Part shown: positions 34,701 to 47,659 of the stretch, one piece after another
How the letters are laid out: every line of letters starts with the position of its first letter
How positions within the stretch are numbered: position 1 is the first letter of the stretch
Origin: Urechis unicinctus
Taxonomy: Eukaryota; Annelida; Polychaeta; Xenopneusta; Urechidae
Assembly: GCA_034190875.2 (NCBI GenBank)
Contig: CM067358.1
Span: 47,372,951 to 47,436,950 of the forward strand
Length of the DNA: 64,000 nucleotides
Direction: 5' to 3'
Made by a program: the position numbers and the translations under genes
Notes under the pieces: model-generated
Database searches by the model: none
Seen by the model: only the letters and a program-made list of their open reading frames with translations
Told to the model about the DNA's origin: nothing

Positions 34701-37700
34701 CGTTGTAAGGTTATGTCTGTCTATAACCATTGCTGTGATGAGAAAATACAAAATTATTATAATGTACTGCTCCGCAACATCAATGAAAAAGTATCAGAGG
34801 AATTTTTTATTACCCACAGATTCTCTTGGAGGGAATGCAAAGACTGTCATGGTTGCCAACATAGGTCCTGCTGACTGGAACTTTGATGAAACTGTCACCA
34901 CTCTGAGGTGAAGAATGAAATTTGACTGTCACTTTTTAAAAAAAATTGAAAAGAGTTTCTGAGGGCAATGCATAATACAAATGATAATGGTATACCCATT
35001 TCATTTTCACCACTGTAACCATGCTGTTGTAGATATGCCAACCGCGCCAAGAATATAAAGAACAAGCCCAAAATCAACGAGGACCCTAAGGATGCACTGC
35101 TGAGGGAGTTCCAAGAGGAGATAGCTCGCTTGAAGTCAGCACTTGGTGGCAAGATGCCCGGGGAGGGCAAACACAAGAAGAAGAAGAGGGCACGTAGAGG
35201 CCCTGATGGTTAGGATTTGACATGCATGATAGACAAATTGATAAAATTGCAATCTGAACAGTTTTAACAATAGACATATTGTTTTAGTAAGTAGATAATT
35301 AGATCAGAATGTAGACAAAATATTACTATGATATATTAATATTTGTGAAGATCGGTTTTGTGTTATATTGCTTGGAAGTACAATCAAAGCAAGTATTAAC
35401 TGACTTTGATCATGTACAAGTTAAAAATTAGCTAGGAGTATATATCATATTTTATCTTTGTATAATATATATATGTTTATGGTTGTGAAGAATTGGTTGG
35501 AGGACGAAGAATCAATTGATATTTGCTTTTTTTAAATTGAAATGCAATGATGTAATAAGCAGGTGTGTTGGTCTACACAGGTGAGATATTGTCAGGTGAG
35601 GATGATGATGACGAGTCAGGGGAGGAAGGGGATGAGGAAGAGAAAATCAGACAATTCATGACGGAGCAGCAAACTAAACTTGACTCGGAGAAAGAAGCCA
35701 TTCTCAACGACAAGTCTCTCATAGCTGAGGTAACATAGCCAGTCTTCTTCATTTCCATGAATGATTTCAGTTACGATGTTGTTTACCTTGTTGTAAAACT
35801 CGGCTCACAAAAACATGACATGAATGTTGGATTTAGAAGATAAGGTATATATTGTTTGGAGTGTGATCAATTCTGCCTTTTTTAAATCATGCCAATCATG
35901 AGTTATACATTTACGGTCATAAGGAGAAAGAAAAGATGCTGGCAGACATGGTGGAGAAAGAGAGTAAGTTACAGAGGGAGAGAGAAGCACAGGAGCAGCT
36001 TCAGAAGAAGATTGCTGCCATGGAGAGTAAACTGCTGTGTGGGGGTAAGAATATCATCGACCACACCAATGAACAGCAGAAGGAACTAGAGCAGAGACGC
36101 CATGAGATAGCCGCTCAAGAGGTTGGCCTGTGATTAGTACATAATTGTTTTAATTTGAATGAATTTGTTGGGTTTTTGCAATGAAGAAATGCTTTTGAGA
36201 AGCTGCTTTCCTGCGTAAGCCGTTGAGTATTGTTGGTTGTTTGCGTAGAAAAAAGAGCGTGAGATTCAGCAGCGGTTAGAGGAGACGGAGGAAACTAATG
36301 TCAATATGCAAGAGACCTACTCCTCCCTCCAGCAAGAAGTCGACATCAAAACAAAGAAGCTTAAAAAGGTACAAATAATATTGACTGAAAGGAAAGGTCC
36401 TGACAACAGTCTTTCAAACCATCACTCTCATACTTCTTTTTCTTAATAGTTATCAATTTTTATTAATTCCATACAGATGTGGATGTATATCAATATATCT
36501 AAATGTGTTATATTTTGATTCCAGCTGTTCTCTAAAGTTACTGCCCTCAAGCAGGAGATTGTAGACCTACAGGAGGATCATGTACGAGAACGCCAGGACC
36601 TTGAGCAAACTCAAAACGAACTCACCCGGGAGCTTAAACTCAAGTAAGTGACCCTTCCTATCGCTGAAAGAGGTTTTTAGAAGGGCTGTAATTTTTTCTG
36701 TATAAATAATGTTGACGAGACTGATGCTTCCCAAATTTTGCATAGAAATTGGTACAAATCTTTTAGAATTGATTTGATATGTAAGATTAAGCTAAACAAA
36801 AGGTCAGGGAGCTTTGTATATCTAAGGTCACTTATTAGAAGTGGAATTATTTGATAAAGCGAATCATTGAATTTTAGTTTTAAAAATTTGTGACCTGTGC
36901 TCAATTAAATACAGAATATGACTTAAATTTGCATTGTTTTGAGGTGTCTTACCTCTAGACTAATTTACATGTTTTTCGGTCAAGAATGCTGATCATCGAA
37001 AACTTCATTCCTCATGATGAAAAGAACAAGATCGTTAATCGATCCGTATTTGATGAAGAGGAGGATTCATGGAAAATGCAACCACTCACAAAAATAGAGT
37101 ACGTATGGTATACCACAATGAATCTTTTAAAGCTAGGTAACCTACCTTTTGATAGAAGCGATGATTGTGAAGTGGTCTGTTGTTAATACAGAAATAACCA
37201 AGCCATGGCCAAGCGACCTGTGTCTGCCGCCGGAAACAAGAGGCCCATCTCTGAGTATGCCAGGATGGCAGCTGCTATGGGAGGCAGTTTGCGCTACAAG
37301 GTTTCCTTTCTTAAAATTTCATGATGATTCTGTGATAAGATTGTCCCTGATCTTCGTAATATGTTCAATTATTCTGTCCATCGTAATGTATATGGGTTTT
37401 TGTTGTTGTTTGATGTGTGGCCAGGGAGAGAATATATTGAATGTAGAGTTAGACATGCCCAACCGAACCACTCGTGATTATGAGGGTCCCACAGTTGCTC
37501 CAAAGATCCAAGCTGCCCTCGACGCTGCCCTGCAGGATGAGGAGGATATTGAACTAGAGGGCAGGTAGGTCCTTTTAGTTGTTTGATGGCTCTACTTGCT
37601 CATAACTTGTGTCTTGTGACAGTTTCAGTACAAATTTGAGCTTATGTTGCATCGAAAATTGCCTTTTATGTTCCTATAGCAGCCCTTCCGTGTTCAGCAG

Positions 37701-37944
37701 CAAAGCAAAAGCCAAACAGAAACCAAGGAAAATACCACGGTGGGTGTTATAACCAACTCAGTAACTAAGTGATACATGGTTACGTAGAGGTAACCGTTGA
37801 TGGTTGTATGAGTCAGAAACCGCTTCTTCAGAACACTCAATCAGCATGTGACAATGTAGATGTTTGTTTTAATTCAGACCGAAGGTGTCGGTAAAAAATG
37901 ACCGAGAAGTGTTCCCTACTTCACGAGGCCTGGTGCCCAAATAG
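31775..37944 (+). CDS. KIF3B: Kinesin-II motor subunit KIF3B (KRP95 type)
   Basis: Twenty-one coding exons join in phase to 751 codons; human KIF3B has 747. Exons: 31775-31777, 32029-32123, 32335-32442, 32621-32745, 33052-33176, 33689-33772, 33887-33966, 34069-34138, 34257-34349, 34545-34677, 34820-34907, 35033-35208, 35581-35729, 35924-36121, 36249-36368, 36525-36643, 36985-37098, 37192-37300, 37425-37564, 37680-37739, 37878-37944. The motor domain (about 10-345) has the P-loop GQTGTGKT at 99-106, switch I NEHSSRSH at 212-219 and switch II DLAGSE at 248-253. An acidic linker ([15 protein letters not shown]), a long coiled coil and a basic tail ending SRGLVPK follow, as in KIF3B rather than KIF3A. 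The protein pairs with KIF3A and KAP3 and carries cargo toward microtubule plus ends, including intraflagellar transport. Several donors are weak (GTCCTG, GTCTTT, GTTGGC), but phase and homology support them. Confidence 0.95.
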
Positions 37945-38162
37945 ACCATGTGATAGCGACCCTCATCTGTTTCCATATAGAACTGCTTGTGGCTACTGTT
38001 CTTTCATTTCTGCTTGAGATGTAGCATCTTCATTCAAGCAGTTATTCTGTTTACATCTTATTGAATAAGATACCACCTTACAATAAATGATCATATTTAG
38101 GATTAATCCTACCTATATATCTCCAAAGTTGTTTGAGAATTATCCTGATATTGAATAACTTA

Positions 38163-38234
<72 letters not shown>

Positions 38235-39988
38235 ATATATATATTGATATATATATTGATATAACCAATAAGATTGTTATCATGAACTTATAAACTTATA
38301 TCATTTCAATATCCCAGATATTTAATTGTCACGATTCATAGCTCTCAGATATTTACAACTTGTCAGCGTTAATCCAAATGGTTATACTAAGTCATCAATA
38401 GCTTAGGTAGGGTGAACCAGAACGTGATGTGGGTCGCAGTACTCCAAACATTCCAGTAAATGTTCAGGTTTCCCTCACATCCACCGTTCATCATATCTTA
38501 TTTCATGTGTTGATTTATTGGAATGTTGCTCCATTATAACTTACATATTATCATCATTTTTTTTTATCACCAGCATCATTACCATTTTAGTATAGACCCA
38601 TGCACTGTGCTCTCTCGATTAAGAATGCATAGAAAATGTTGACTGGCTTACATGTGGTAACATTGCACATGAATTTGTGTCTTTCAAGCAGTACTGCTTG
38701 TCGGAATCTCATTGTATACACTGAATATCCTGAGCACTCCCCTTTTGCTTAACCAAAGCTTTGCTGTTGTTTGTCAATATGTGATTACCCTATACATGAA
38801 AGCTTATGCAATTAACATCAACACCAAACGTGGGCTGCGTGAAGTGAAGAATTCATCCGTCGTGCTCTGTGGGAAGGTGTCTTATTTGTGTTGGCAGGTT
38901 CGCAATTTTACTAGATCTCATAGGGAGCAATGGCTTAGGTCTTTATTGTTTTTGGATGAACCTGCGATCCCCGCTGTAAGTTGTAGTTTTGGTTCCCTGT
39001 CTGTCACTAAGCTACCTGTGTGATTATTCGGTACTTAAACTTGTCCTTTTCATGGTCACAATAAAATCAAAATATGCTATTGTTGGGCTCCACAACATTG
39101 ATGATGCATTACCTGGCTACATATTGTCTCATAATCTCTATCTGAGTTTCCTATATATTGTATTGTATCTATTCAATGTGTGTGATAGAACAATTTTTGT
39201 ACCTTCAGTTGTTAAACTTTAGTATCTTGCAGTCATATTTGTGTGTGCCAAGACCTTTTTGATTTCCATCCAGAGCTCTTCCTGTGTTTAAAGCAGGAAA
39301 CTCCAGACAGTGCTGATGCATGCAGTATACAGTATCTTATTTGTGTTTTTATTTTGGTTTTCAAGCATCATTTTGCAGTGTGTTATCATTGCAGTGTTTA
39401 TTTATACATAGATGTAATTATATTTATATGGAAGCAGAATGATTGAATGCCATTAACTTAAGATTGGGATGTATATATTGCGTTTTTCCCTTACTGTTGT
39501 TTTTCATTTACTTCATTATTAGCAATAGGATATTTCTAAGATGATATGATGAATATAATTTATAAACATGAAAGGATTGGTTTTTTTTTTTTTTTTTGTG
39601 ATGACATTGCGCCCAGACATTGTTGAATGAACGGATGTGCTGTACTTTTGGCCGAGTGAAGCTATCTAAAGCGCCATTTTTTGGTCAGTCCTTGTCAAAC
39701 ACTAGGGATAAACACTACCGAGGTCACAGGAGGATGCTGGTAGGAGTAGAATTGGTGAACCTAGTTTGCATATGCCATATAGATAACCAACATAAATGCA
39801 CACTAACATTTATGTTGCAAACTATTTAAGCTGCATGGATTAATCCCATCAAGTGGGGTTAATTTAAGAAACTCAAAATATAATCGCCCTGAAATCATGG
39901 ACCTTATTAATCATTTCATAATCGGTGTAAGTAAAGACGTGGCCAACATGGCTCAAACTTCACTGCTCTTTACTAATTTTTAAATAAA
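37945..39988 (+). other. KIF3B 3' untranslated region (extent uncertain)
   Basis: No open frame of interest follows the stop. Candidate poly(A) signals AATAAA lie at 38082-38087 and 39983-39988; which is used cannot be told. The stretch includes a long TA microsatellite at about 38168-38232. Confidence 0.45.
38168..38262. repeat. TA microsatellite
   Basis: A pure TA run of about 60 bases is followed by three ATATATTGAT units. Confidence 0.9.
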
Positions 39989-41788
39989 CGTTTTGACTTG
40001 ACTAAAAGCAACAGGGGGCTATTTGTTTTTGTTTGCAAGGAGATATTTATATGAGAGGGGTCCATGTGTGATTCAGTACTGCTAGCTTGTTTTTTAAGTA
40101 AAACTTGCCATCAAAATGTATGAACGTTAGGATTTGAGCGAGTGACCTTGGGAGTGGATTCAGTGTCACTGATAACCTTTCCAAATTAAGTTCTCACCAG
40201 ATCTTATATTTTACCTTAAAGGAATTACAAAAGGTATGAAGGCCACACAGGGCTAATTATTAGTTCACACCATAGGAGGGGTCCATATGTAATTTGGGGC
40301 TGCTGTATTGCTTTATTGGAAAACATGCCACCTATATGGAAGCACACCTAAAGAAAGGAATATGATAGGTGCTGCTGAATAGCAGAGCTTAGAAGCAATC
40401 CATTATAATAAATACACATTTATTAAACATTATACAAACATCAGTTATTGAGTGATAAAGTTTGGATTCTGCTCAGGGTTCTCCAACCTGTCCAAATCAA
40501 ACATCAAAATTACAGAATGTAATACCATCTTTTTTACAAAAGGCAGAATATATATTGGCAGCATTTGTTCGGCATTCTGAGATAATAACATGCAAGTTTT
40601 TGATTTACCTATTTCACCACACAAGAGGTTAAACTTTATCAACAAGTCCTCCACCTAATGTATCTTAAGCTTAAATTGACGAAGACCAGTATTTTTTGTC
40701 ACATGAGCAATGTTATTTGAAGATGCTAAAATGAGCTGAGAAAGCACAAGAATAATTGCATCAATCAATATTCATTTAATAAGTTATACCACCAGTTCCA
40801 AATCTTATTGAATAACAGTCACAGACTATTGTTTCACCAAAACACAACCTGTTCAGCTTGTAATTGAATCTTAATGAGTGATATTATGGAGCATGACAAG
40901 GCTTGGCATTTTATGACTCATCCCCTCACTGCAAGACTTACACCATGGTGTCTTAATTACAGGTCTTTGTTGTAGAAATATTGCCTAATCTACCTTGTAT
41001 ACCAAGTCATGGTTAATGCCAATTAATTACAGTATCAGGTATATTGTTTACACTGGTGTGCGAATGATACATGTAACTGGCTATTAAGTGTCTCTAAACT
41101 GATAGCCTCACAAGCCAGATAAGTAAGTTAAGTGACCAAATGCTGTTTTGTGCATGTGTGATATAGATAAAAACCAGACACACAGAGGAATGGAATTAAG
41201 ATAAATGAACAACAAGCATAAAGTTATATTCATACACAAACTTGCAAGGTCACGTCCAGCAAGACAACTGTTTGCACACACTTATAATAGTAGCCCATAT
41301 ACATCTTGGAGGAAATCCTCCCAGGAAAGTCACAGACAAGAAACCAATTGCGGCCATTCTAAATTTCTACCTACAAACAAATGCTTGTTTTACATAAAGA
41401 GATATCCCGCAATCAATGAAGAGAGCACGAGAAAAAACACAATAACATCAAACTTATGCAACATATTTTCAGAGCAGTCATGCGATTACCGTTAATATTC
41501 ATGAGGCAAGCCAACATGAATACGCAAAATAAATATATTCGCTGTTTGACAGGAATGTGGATAAGAGGATTTGCATGTCTTTCCAACCCAGATCTAACTT
41601 AACAATTCAGGTAATTGGTTAGGGGAACTACTCTTAAAACCCACACCACACAGTGTCGCAAGTCAACACAGATTCACCATGGAGCTATGATAGAAATTAT
41701 AAATGTACGGGTCTGATGTTTGACGGTGTGACACAGTGAATACAAGGATATATCATGACTAACAAACAAGGAGAGTTAAATGCAACAG

Positions 41789-43140
41789 CTATACCATTCC
41801 TTGGGGTTCTCCAACCATATTGGCCAACTGGAATAAAAAAAACCATTGAGCCTTGTGAATTACTTGTGAAGTGTCAACATGTTTGGCACTAGTATTGCAT
41901 TTGAGAGAAAAGAAAGATTGTAATCCAATAATTCTTACTCACACTGCTTATACCAGGCAGGTTCAATAATGTCCCAATTACTGGAACTCTCCGCAAAAAG
42001 TTCACTGCTACTGGTAAGAAACCACTGAAAATCACATGAGAAAATCAGCCTGTTGAATATATAATGGTTGGCATCACCAAGTACATTTTCAGTATGTGAA
42101 AAGAATGTGACAAGACACACCACATTGAATAATAACAAAAATTTTCAGCATATATGAAAGTTACATTGAACTTGCTGTATAAGTGTAAAAAGTAACTTTA
42201 TTCTTAACATGTTTATAATAACTGACAACCAGCAACCCTAACATGTATTAAGGCACATAATAAAATTACAAACCTGAATAACAAAAAGAAGCCATAGGAT
42301 TCTATGATCATGCCAACTACTGGCCATCCAATCAACACTACAAGAATACCAACTGTAAAAAAGGCAGTGCCTTTTAACTTGTGCTTCTGGAAGAAAAACC
42401 TAAACGTTCTCTCGAGACCAATGACGAAAGCTAGCCCACTGATGAACAAAATCTGGAATCAATGATCAGTTGAAACATTTTGATTTCAGACAATATTGGT
42501 TTAATAATGTTTTTAAAAACTCAATTGATAAAATGTTCATGTTTAGATCACAAGAATTATTTACGTTTCCAATGGCAAGGAGTCCTTTGTCAAAGAAGAG
42601 CATTACACCCAAGAAAATAAAGGCGATTCCAAAGCCAGCCAACCCCACGCCAATCTCTGTTGACACACACAAAGGAACGTCACGTCATCCTGTACAGATT
42701 GTATGCACCGACCACTTAATGACAAAGTAACTATTGAAGGCAAATAAGTTCTTTCTGATTTCTAGGCAAATATTGGAAATGATGAAGCTGTCAATAGGAT
42801 TAGCCATTATTAGGAGAGTGAAGGTTGATCTATATTCTACTTCTAGACTGTAGTTCTTTCGAGTAAATTCGAGCCGGGAAGTGTTCTGTTTCGTTGTCCA
42901 CTAAGTTTTGTTGCGCTTAATTGAGTGACTCCAAAGCCATGGTAACAAAGTATCTGGCCGAGAACCGATGCTAGCCAAGCCGCAACTTGCATCAGTACTT
43001 CTACTACTAATACTAATAGTAATAGCAGGCTGAGCAAGCGTCATGTTGCACGCTGTGAATGACGTGGCCTGTTTGATAAACACTCTGAATTTAAATGACA
43101 GAACATATTACTCACTTTGAAAATCAGTTACTGGAATCAT
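41789..43140 (-). CDS. GOLT1B: Vesicle transport protein GOT1B (GOLT1B)
   Basis: Five minus-strand coding exons (43140-43116, 42656-42565, 42452-42274, 42024-41943, 41827-41789) join in phase to 138 codons plus stop, exactly the human GOLT1B length. All introns are GT-AG. The protein starts MIPVTDFQKIGVGLAGFG and has four hydrophobic segments: GVGLAGFGIAFIFLGVMLFF, a second around ILFISGLAFVIGL, a third around VGILVVLIGWPVVGMI and a fourth around SYGFFLLF. The conserved ERTFRFFFQKHKLKGT loop sits between segments two and three, and the tail ends NMVGEPQGMV. Got1 proteins are tetraspan membrane proteins of ER-Golgi transport vesicles. The gene converges on KIF3B; a minus-strand AATAAA lies at 40424-40419. 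Confidence 0.95.
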
Positions 43141-43513
43141 ACTGGTTTGTTGCACCTACGGGTGCTTCCGTTCCGACTGAAACTATCTAGTATATTTATG
43201 AAATATTAAAATGCGTTAAGAACGAAATGCAGACAATATTCATGGCATGGAACCGGAAGCTGTTGCTGTCAAAATAGAACGACATAATGTCAAATTAGAA
43301 ATCATAACGTCGTCTTTCTTGCGCGATGCTTGTTCTAAGCTTTATCAGCAACCGGCGATGTGGGCGAGTTGCGTTAGTGTAGATAAGTAACAACCGAATT
43401 TTAAATCCATCCAATATTTAACTGTAAATTTCAAGAGGGTAAGAATAAATTTTTAAATTGCACGGCCGCGAAGGGGTCTCCTAATACCTTGTACGACGGG
43501 GTATGCTTTTGGC

Positions 43514-44280
43514 TAGCTCCGGTCGAACGGTGATATAAATATATACCGTTCTGATTCAACATTTTACGCGCGTCGACGAAAACGCGTTTGGGTTGAAGTG
43601 CTACTTTGCGCATCTAGAAAATAACATATGTCAAGAGCCTGTACAAAAAAAGTCTTTGCGCACCAAAAAACTTACCCCCACTCGACGCTATTCTTCAATA
43701 AATGCCATCGATAGTTCGTTTCCGATAAATCGCGATACGATGTCTGCCATTTTGAAAATATTAATACCCGCGATTTCCCGCCGCATCGCCTTAGCATCCC
43801 GGGGGGGGGCACTTGCCCTAACTCGGATAGGGGTGTGCCGCGGGACCTCGAAAACCCGTACCTGTTGTGCAAGTTGAGAATGGAAAAAAAGTATACCCCG
43901 TCGTACAAGGTATTATGCGAATGTAAAACCCGTCGTACAAGACGAGAGGCCGAAAAAACATACCCGCGGCACATGTATACTACTTCTATACACTTAAGTG
44001 CCCCCCCCGGGCTTAGCATGCGCAATGCACGTGGTCTTGAACTTGAAAACAAACATGGTGCTGTGTTTCGGACTTGTTACCGCTTCCCAAATTGATCGAA
44101 CTATAAATAATTACCATGGATGAAATCCCCCGCCGAAAAGGGATAAAATTGTCCGTAAAACATCATTGCATCGTAACTCCATCACTTGGGTATGTTTGGT
44201 GTTTGGTAGTTGTCTGGATCGATCTCAATTTTTTTTTCATTGCGTCGTTTTAAGAGAAAGTAAGACGTCTTGTAGGGCTA
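43514..44280 (+). mobile_element. Long member of the TAGC...GCTA family, 767 bp
   Basis: Starts TAGCTCCGGTCGAACGGT and ends AAGACGTCTTGTAGGGCTA, the same ends as the 54-64-bp elements. Flanks are GCTTTTGGC (43505-43513) and GCTTTTGGT (44281-44289), a 9-bp duplication with one change. Its right part matches 885-1215. It contains a later hAT-type MITE at 43798-44011; without it and one copy of that MITE's target duplication, this element would be about 545 bp. No coding frame. Confidence 0.8.
43798..44011 (+). mobile_element. Inner hAT-type MITE, 214 bp
   Basis: Starts CCCGGGGGGGGGCACTT and ends AAGTGCCCCCCCCGGG, flanked by identical 8-mers CTTAGCAT (43790-43797 and 44012-44019). The interior words CCCGTCGTACAAG and GACCTCGAAAACCCGTACC match the 7.4-kb copy. 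Confidence 0.87.
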
Positions 44281-44379
44281 GCTTTTGGTCATTTTCACCT
44301 TGTACGACGGGTACGGGTTTTGAGGTCCTGCGGCACAACCCTATCCGGGAGAAGGCCAATAAACAAAGAGGGTAGATGA

Positions 44380-46600
44380 TATTTCATGGGGACAGAACAA
44401 CGCATACCCGAAACTAGGCAAAGAAACTCCGCCTCTGACAGCTCCGCACTGTTTACTACTTTCGATCTCTCACATCTGAGCTGTATCTCAGATCATCAAA
44501 ACACCAGGGGCGAGTTGCCTTGCCTTACCCAAAACTGATTATGATCCTTGCCGACCATTGGGCCATTACAACATATTGTCCTATAATAATCGGCCGCTAT
44601 GTCTAACCATGGAGTTGTAACACCATGTAGCCCAACAGACCAACAGTCGTCCGAATACTCTCGTGTTGAGGGAGCGCAAGCTTCACTTGGTTCAAGAGCT
44701 AACACCATGGTCTATCGGAGCGGCGACAGTAAGGTTTGTTACCGGACTACGTTTAGGACAGCAAAACGCCGTATATTCGTCAATACTCCATAGTATATTT
44801 TACCAATATCCCATGTAGATATATATGCTTCTTAACGTGGAATTTTCATCAAAAATCATGCCTCAAAATTCTGTTATGAAAAAATGTCATAGACCGATTC
44901 CCTTCTACTTTTGGCAATTATATCAACAAGGCCGTCAACAGGGTTTTCACGAAGGTCAACCGGAATGGTCTTGGTTCACTGGCATGGCTCACTGACTACA
45001 AGAAAACTCACCGTGCGCCAAAATTTGGTTGTCATATCTTTGAATTTTCATGCGTAGTCTTTCGGTAGCAACTAGCTCCGGTCATAACGGTAACATGGGT
45101 CTACTGACGTCTTGTAGGGCTAGGTACCCCAACTGATAACCCCTTTTCACTTCAACGCTGTAGATGTTTTCAGGTTCTTTAAAGTGTCCCCAAATTAGAC
45201 CAATTACTATCGTCTATTATTGATGATGACGTTACAAAGAAATCATGCAATCTGCTAGATATCCCCACAGCACAATTAGTCATGATTCAGAACATCTGTG
45301 TGTGGCTAGCTAACTTATTTCCACTTTATTCTTCAGAAAGTACACGGAAATGAATGATTATATGAACCCTAGTATTTCCTTAAGTCATGAGAATGAAATG
45401 GTGTTCCCATTATCTCATTAAGTGTGTTCTGTTGCACTGAGTTGCAGAATGCATTGCAGCCAACTCTGGATACCAGTACTTCAGTACACTTTGTTGGCTT
45501 TTTGTACAGTGGTCAATTCCAAGAATCTTACTTTCTAATCTGAGGTTTCACAGATGATGATGTGACAAAAGTTGATGATCAGCTCTCAAGCCAGCATATA
45601 CTGAAGTTACATCTTATCTAAAGGGCACGTTTTATATCAAGGCGCTGTTACAAATGGTAATAATTTTTACTCAAAGCATGCTTGTCTGCATTATTGTAGA
45701 CAGGTTTAAAAAAATATTCTGTTGTGAATTAAGTATATAAATGTATATATTCTGTTGTGAATAAAGTGTTTATATGTGTATACTTATACCACCATGCACT
45801 TCATTAATCCAGGCCAACGTCACCAGAGGGGATGCTGTTAGTCCAGTCTCAGAATAAACAGATCTCACCTCTGGTAAGCTCTGTTACATATTTCCTACTT
45901 AGAAGACCAAACCTAGAAGTCCAAATAAGAAGGGATGTGATAAATGGAAACCGTCCCTCATTTGTGGAATCCATATTTTCTGAGGATTTCCCTGTGGACG
46001 TACTAATATAATGGTTATGAAAAGTCATTTAAAAAAAAAACACTCATTAAAGCAACCCTAAATCAATTATGTCCCGCTTTGTTGAGCAGGTTTGGTATAT
46101 TATCAATTTAATTGTCATAATTCATATGAATAATGGGTGGATGAAATGAAAATAACATAAGACCCTAGCTGATCACCAATGTTAATTTGGTCTGCAGATG
46201 CACTTCATCCTACATGTCCTATGAGGTACAACAAAATCCAGAAAATAATGGAATTGCACATACGACCGAGTCTTCTTAGCAACAAGACTAAGAAAGGGAA
46301 ACAAAATGAAAGCTGAACATATGACACCGACAAAGGGCATATTTGAGCACTGATGCGATCGAAGCATCCAACTAAAATTAGTTGACAGACTCTCTGCTTT
46401 ACATGTGTTTTGAACCTGCTGACCCCAGGAGTATCACGAGATCGCCTGAGTGCAGCTTTGGTTTAGGTGGAGAATGACAGCGCTTCAGGTACAGACATCC
46501 TACCCAACCTTGTACAGAAACTGCTCCTGAGAGAGATATCCAGGGTTGTCTAACGCCAGATACTCAGTCATTCACCAATACAAGGAAACGCCGCAGCACG
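44380..46600. other. Gene-poor stretch
   Basis: Contains an ultrashort element at 45073-45122. A 64-codon plus-strand frame at 44599-44793 (MSNHGVVTPCSPTDQQ...) starts in a reasonable context and could be a first exon, with possible donors near 44709 or 44733, but no family or further exons were found. Confidence 0.35.
45073..45122 (+). mobile_element. 50-bp copy of the ultrashort TAGC...GCTA element
   Basis: Runs from TAGCTCCGGTCATAACGG to GACGTCTTGTAGGGCTA. Flanking 9-mers GGTAGCAAC and GGTACCCCA share only their first four bases plus one other, so a target duplication is not convincing for this copy. Confidence 0.65.
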
Positions 46601-46619
46601 CATTACCCTGTATTACCCA

Positions 46620-47366
46620 CCAGAAAACCGACCAAAACTAGTCGCAGACCTCAAGGCTGACCCATTTGTTGGGCACGCGCTAAGCAACGCTACTTGTGAG
46701 CTAAATCACCACTATGACATGTATTTAGCTCTGCTAACCGCGGCGTTAACAACAGCCAAGCACTGTCAATTTGGACAGACAAATTTAGTTAGCGAACATG
46801 TCTTTGCAAGCAACGACATGATGTCTGTGGAGAGGGTGACTAGTGAACCCACCAAAAACCTGAAAAAGGTTGCTGCAGGGTGGAAGGGCGCCACAGCTCA
46901 AAAAGCCATTCAAGATAAGAACTTTTCTGCCTCATCCCACTGTAATGGTAGAAAGGCCTTCTTCCCCTCATCATTTTTGGCCGACGGTAAAAAAATTCAC
47001 TATGGGCGCCCTTGGTTGCCAGTGGTGTCTTGTTGTCATTCCTGCGCCTGTTATACAACAAAGCCCGGGAGTTAAAGTACAATTATAGTTACCTCAGGAT
47101 CCTCGTTATATGGAATAAGTTCTGCCAAGATCATGACAACCCCAATTACTGATGGCAAAATGTTCATCAACCCACTGTTTCATAGTACAGTTGTTTCTGG
47201 TATATCTATAAGTTACGCCAAGCTGGACAAGATGGCTCTGGTTGGGTACCCACAGAAGCACGAACCCCAGCTTTCAGACTTCTACGTGCCCTCAGATGAC
47301 CCAAAACGGACGTTTATTATCCTGGTCATGGCTGCGACTGGACTGGTTGCCGACAGGCTTGCTTAG
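46620..47366 (+). pseudogene. Unidentified open pieces upstream of integrase remnant
   Basis: A frame covering about 46650-47075 encodes ADLKADPFVGHALSNATC and then HHYDMYLALLTAALTTAKHC. A second piece at 47133-47366 follows in another frame. No family is recognised. Their position just before the integrase remnant and the same state of decay suggest one degraded mobile element. Confidence 0.35.
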
Positions 47367-47659
47367 TAGTTTGCCTACAGCGGTTGGGCCCTGTTGAATT
47401 TTTACATACCATATGGAGACTCATGCTCGTGAATATATAACAATAGACCACAACAAACAACCAACTATAGCCCCCTGGGCTATTGGAAGGACGTTACGGC
47501 TGTCAAGAAGCTTTTGCAAGGGTTTCTGTGAAAGTTGACCAGGGTTTGTGAATAAAGCAAGCTATATGGCAGATCTACCTACCAATCCCAAACCACATTC
47601 CTTGATGTGTGTGGGCTTAATAAGGTTCACAAAGCCAATCACTTTTTCCTTCCTCGTGA

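Larger units (their letters stand above)
43481..44360 (-). mobile_element. Outer hAT-type MITE, interrupted (nested insertion)
   Basis: Minus-strand MITE sequence runs up to 43513 (ending GGGGTATGCTTTTGGC) and resumes at 44281 (GCTTTTGGTCATTTT, then the CTTGTACGACGGG word). In the intact 7.4-kb copy these two parts are contiguous (AAAATGGCCAAAAGCATACC). The 767-bp element between them therefore inserted here and duplicated GCTTTTGGC/T. The G-run ends of this outer copy are lost. Confidence 0.8.

Noticed and set aside
42470..42730. Plus-strand frame opposite GOLT1B
   Set aside because: It is the shadow of the GOLT1B exons, whose minus-strand reading is strongly conserved.
42843..43083. Minus-strand leucine/valine-rich frames just inside the GOLT1B start
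   Set aside because: They lie in GOLT1B intron 1. The exon 1-exon 2 junction gives the conserved QKIGVGL sequence without them.
43672..44095. Frames of 86-126 codons near 44 kb
   Set aside because: They cross the nested MITE boundaries, so they are composites of transposon sequence.
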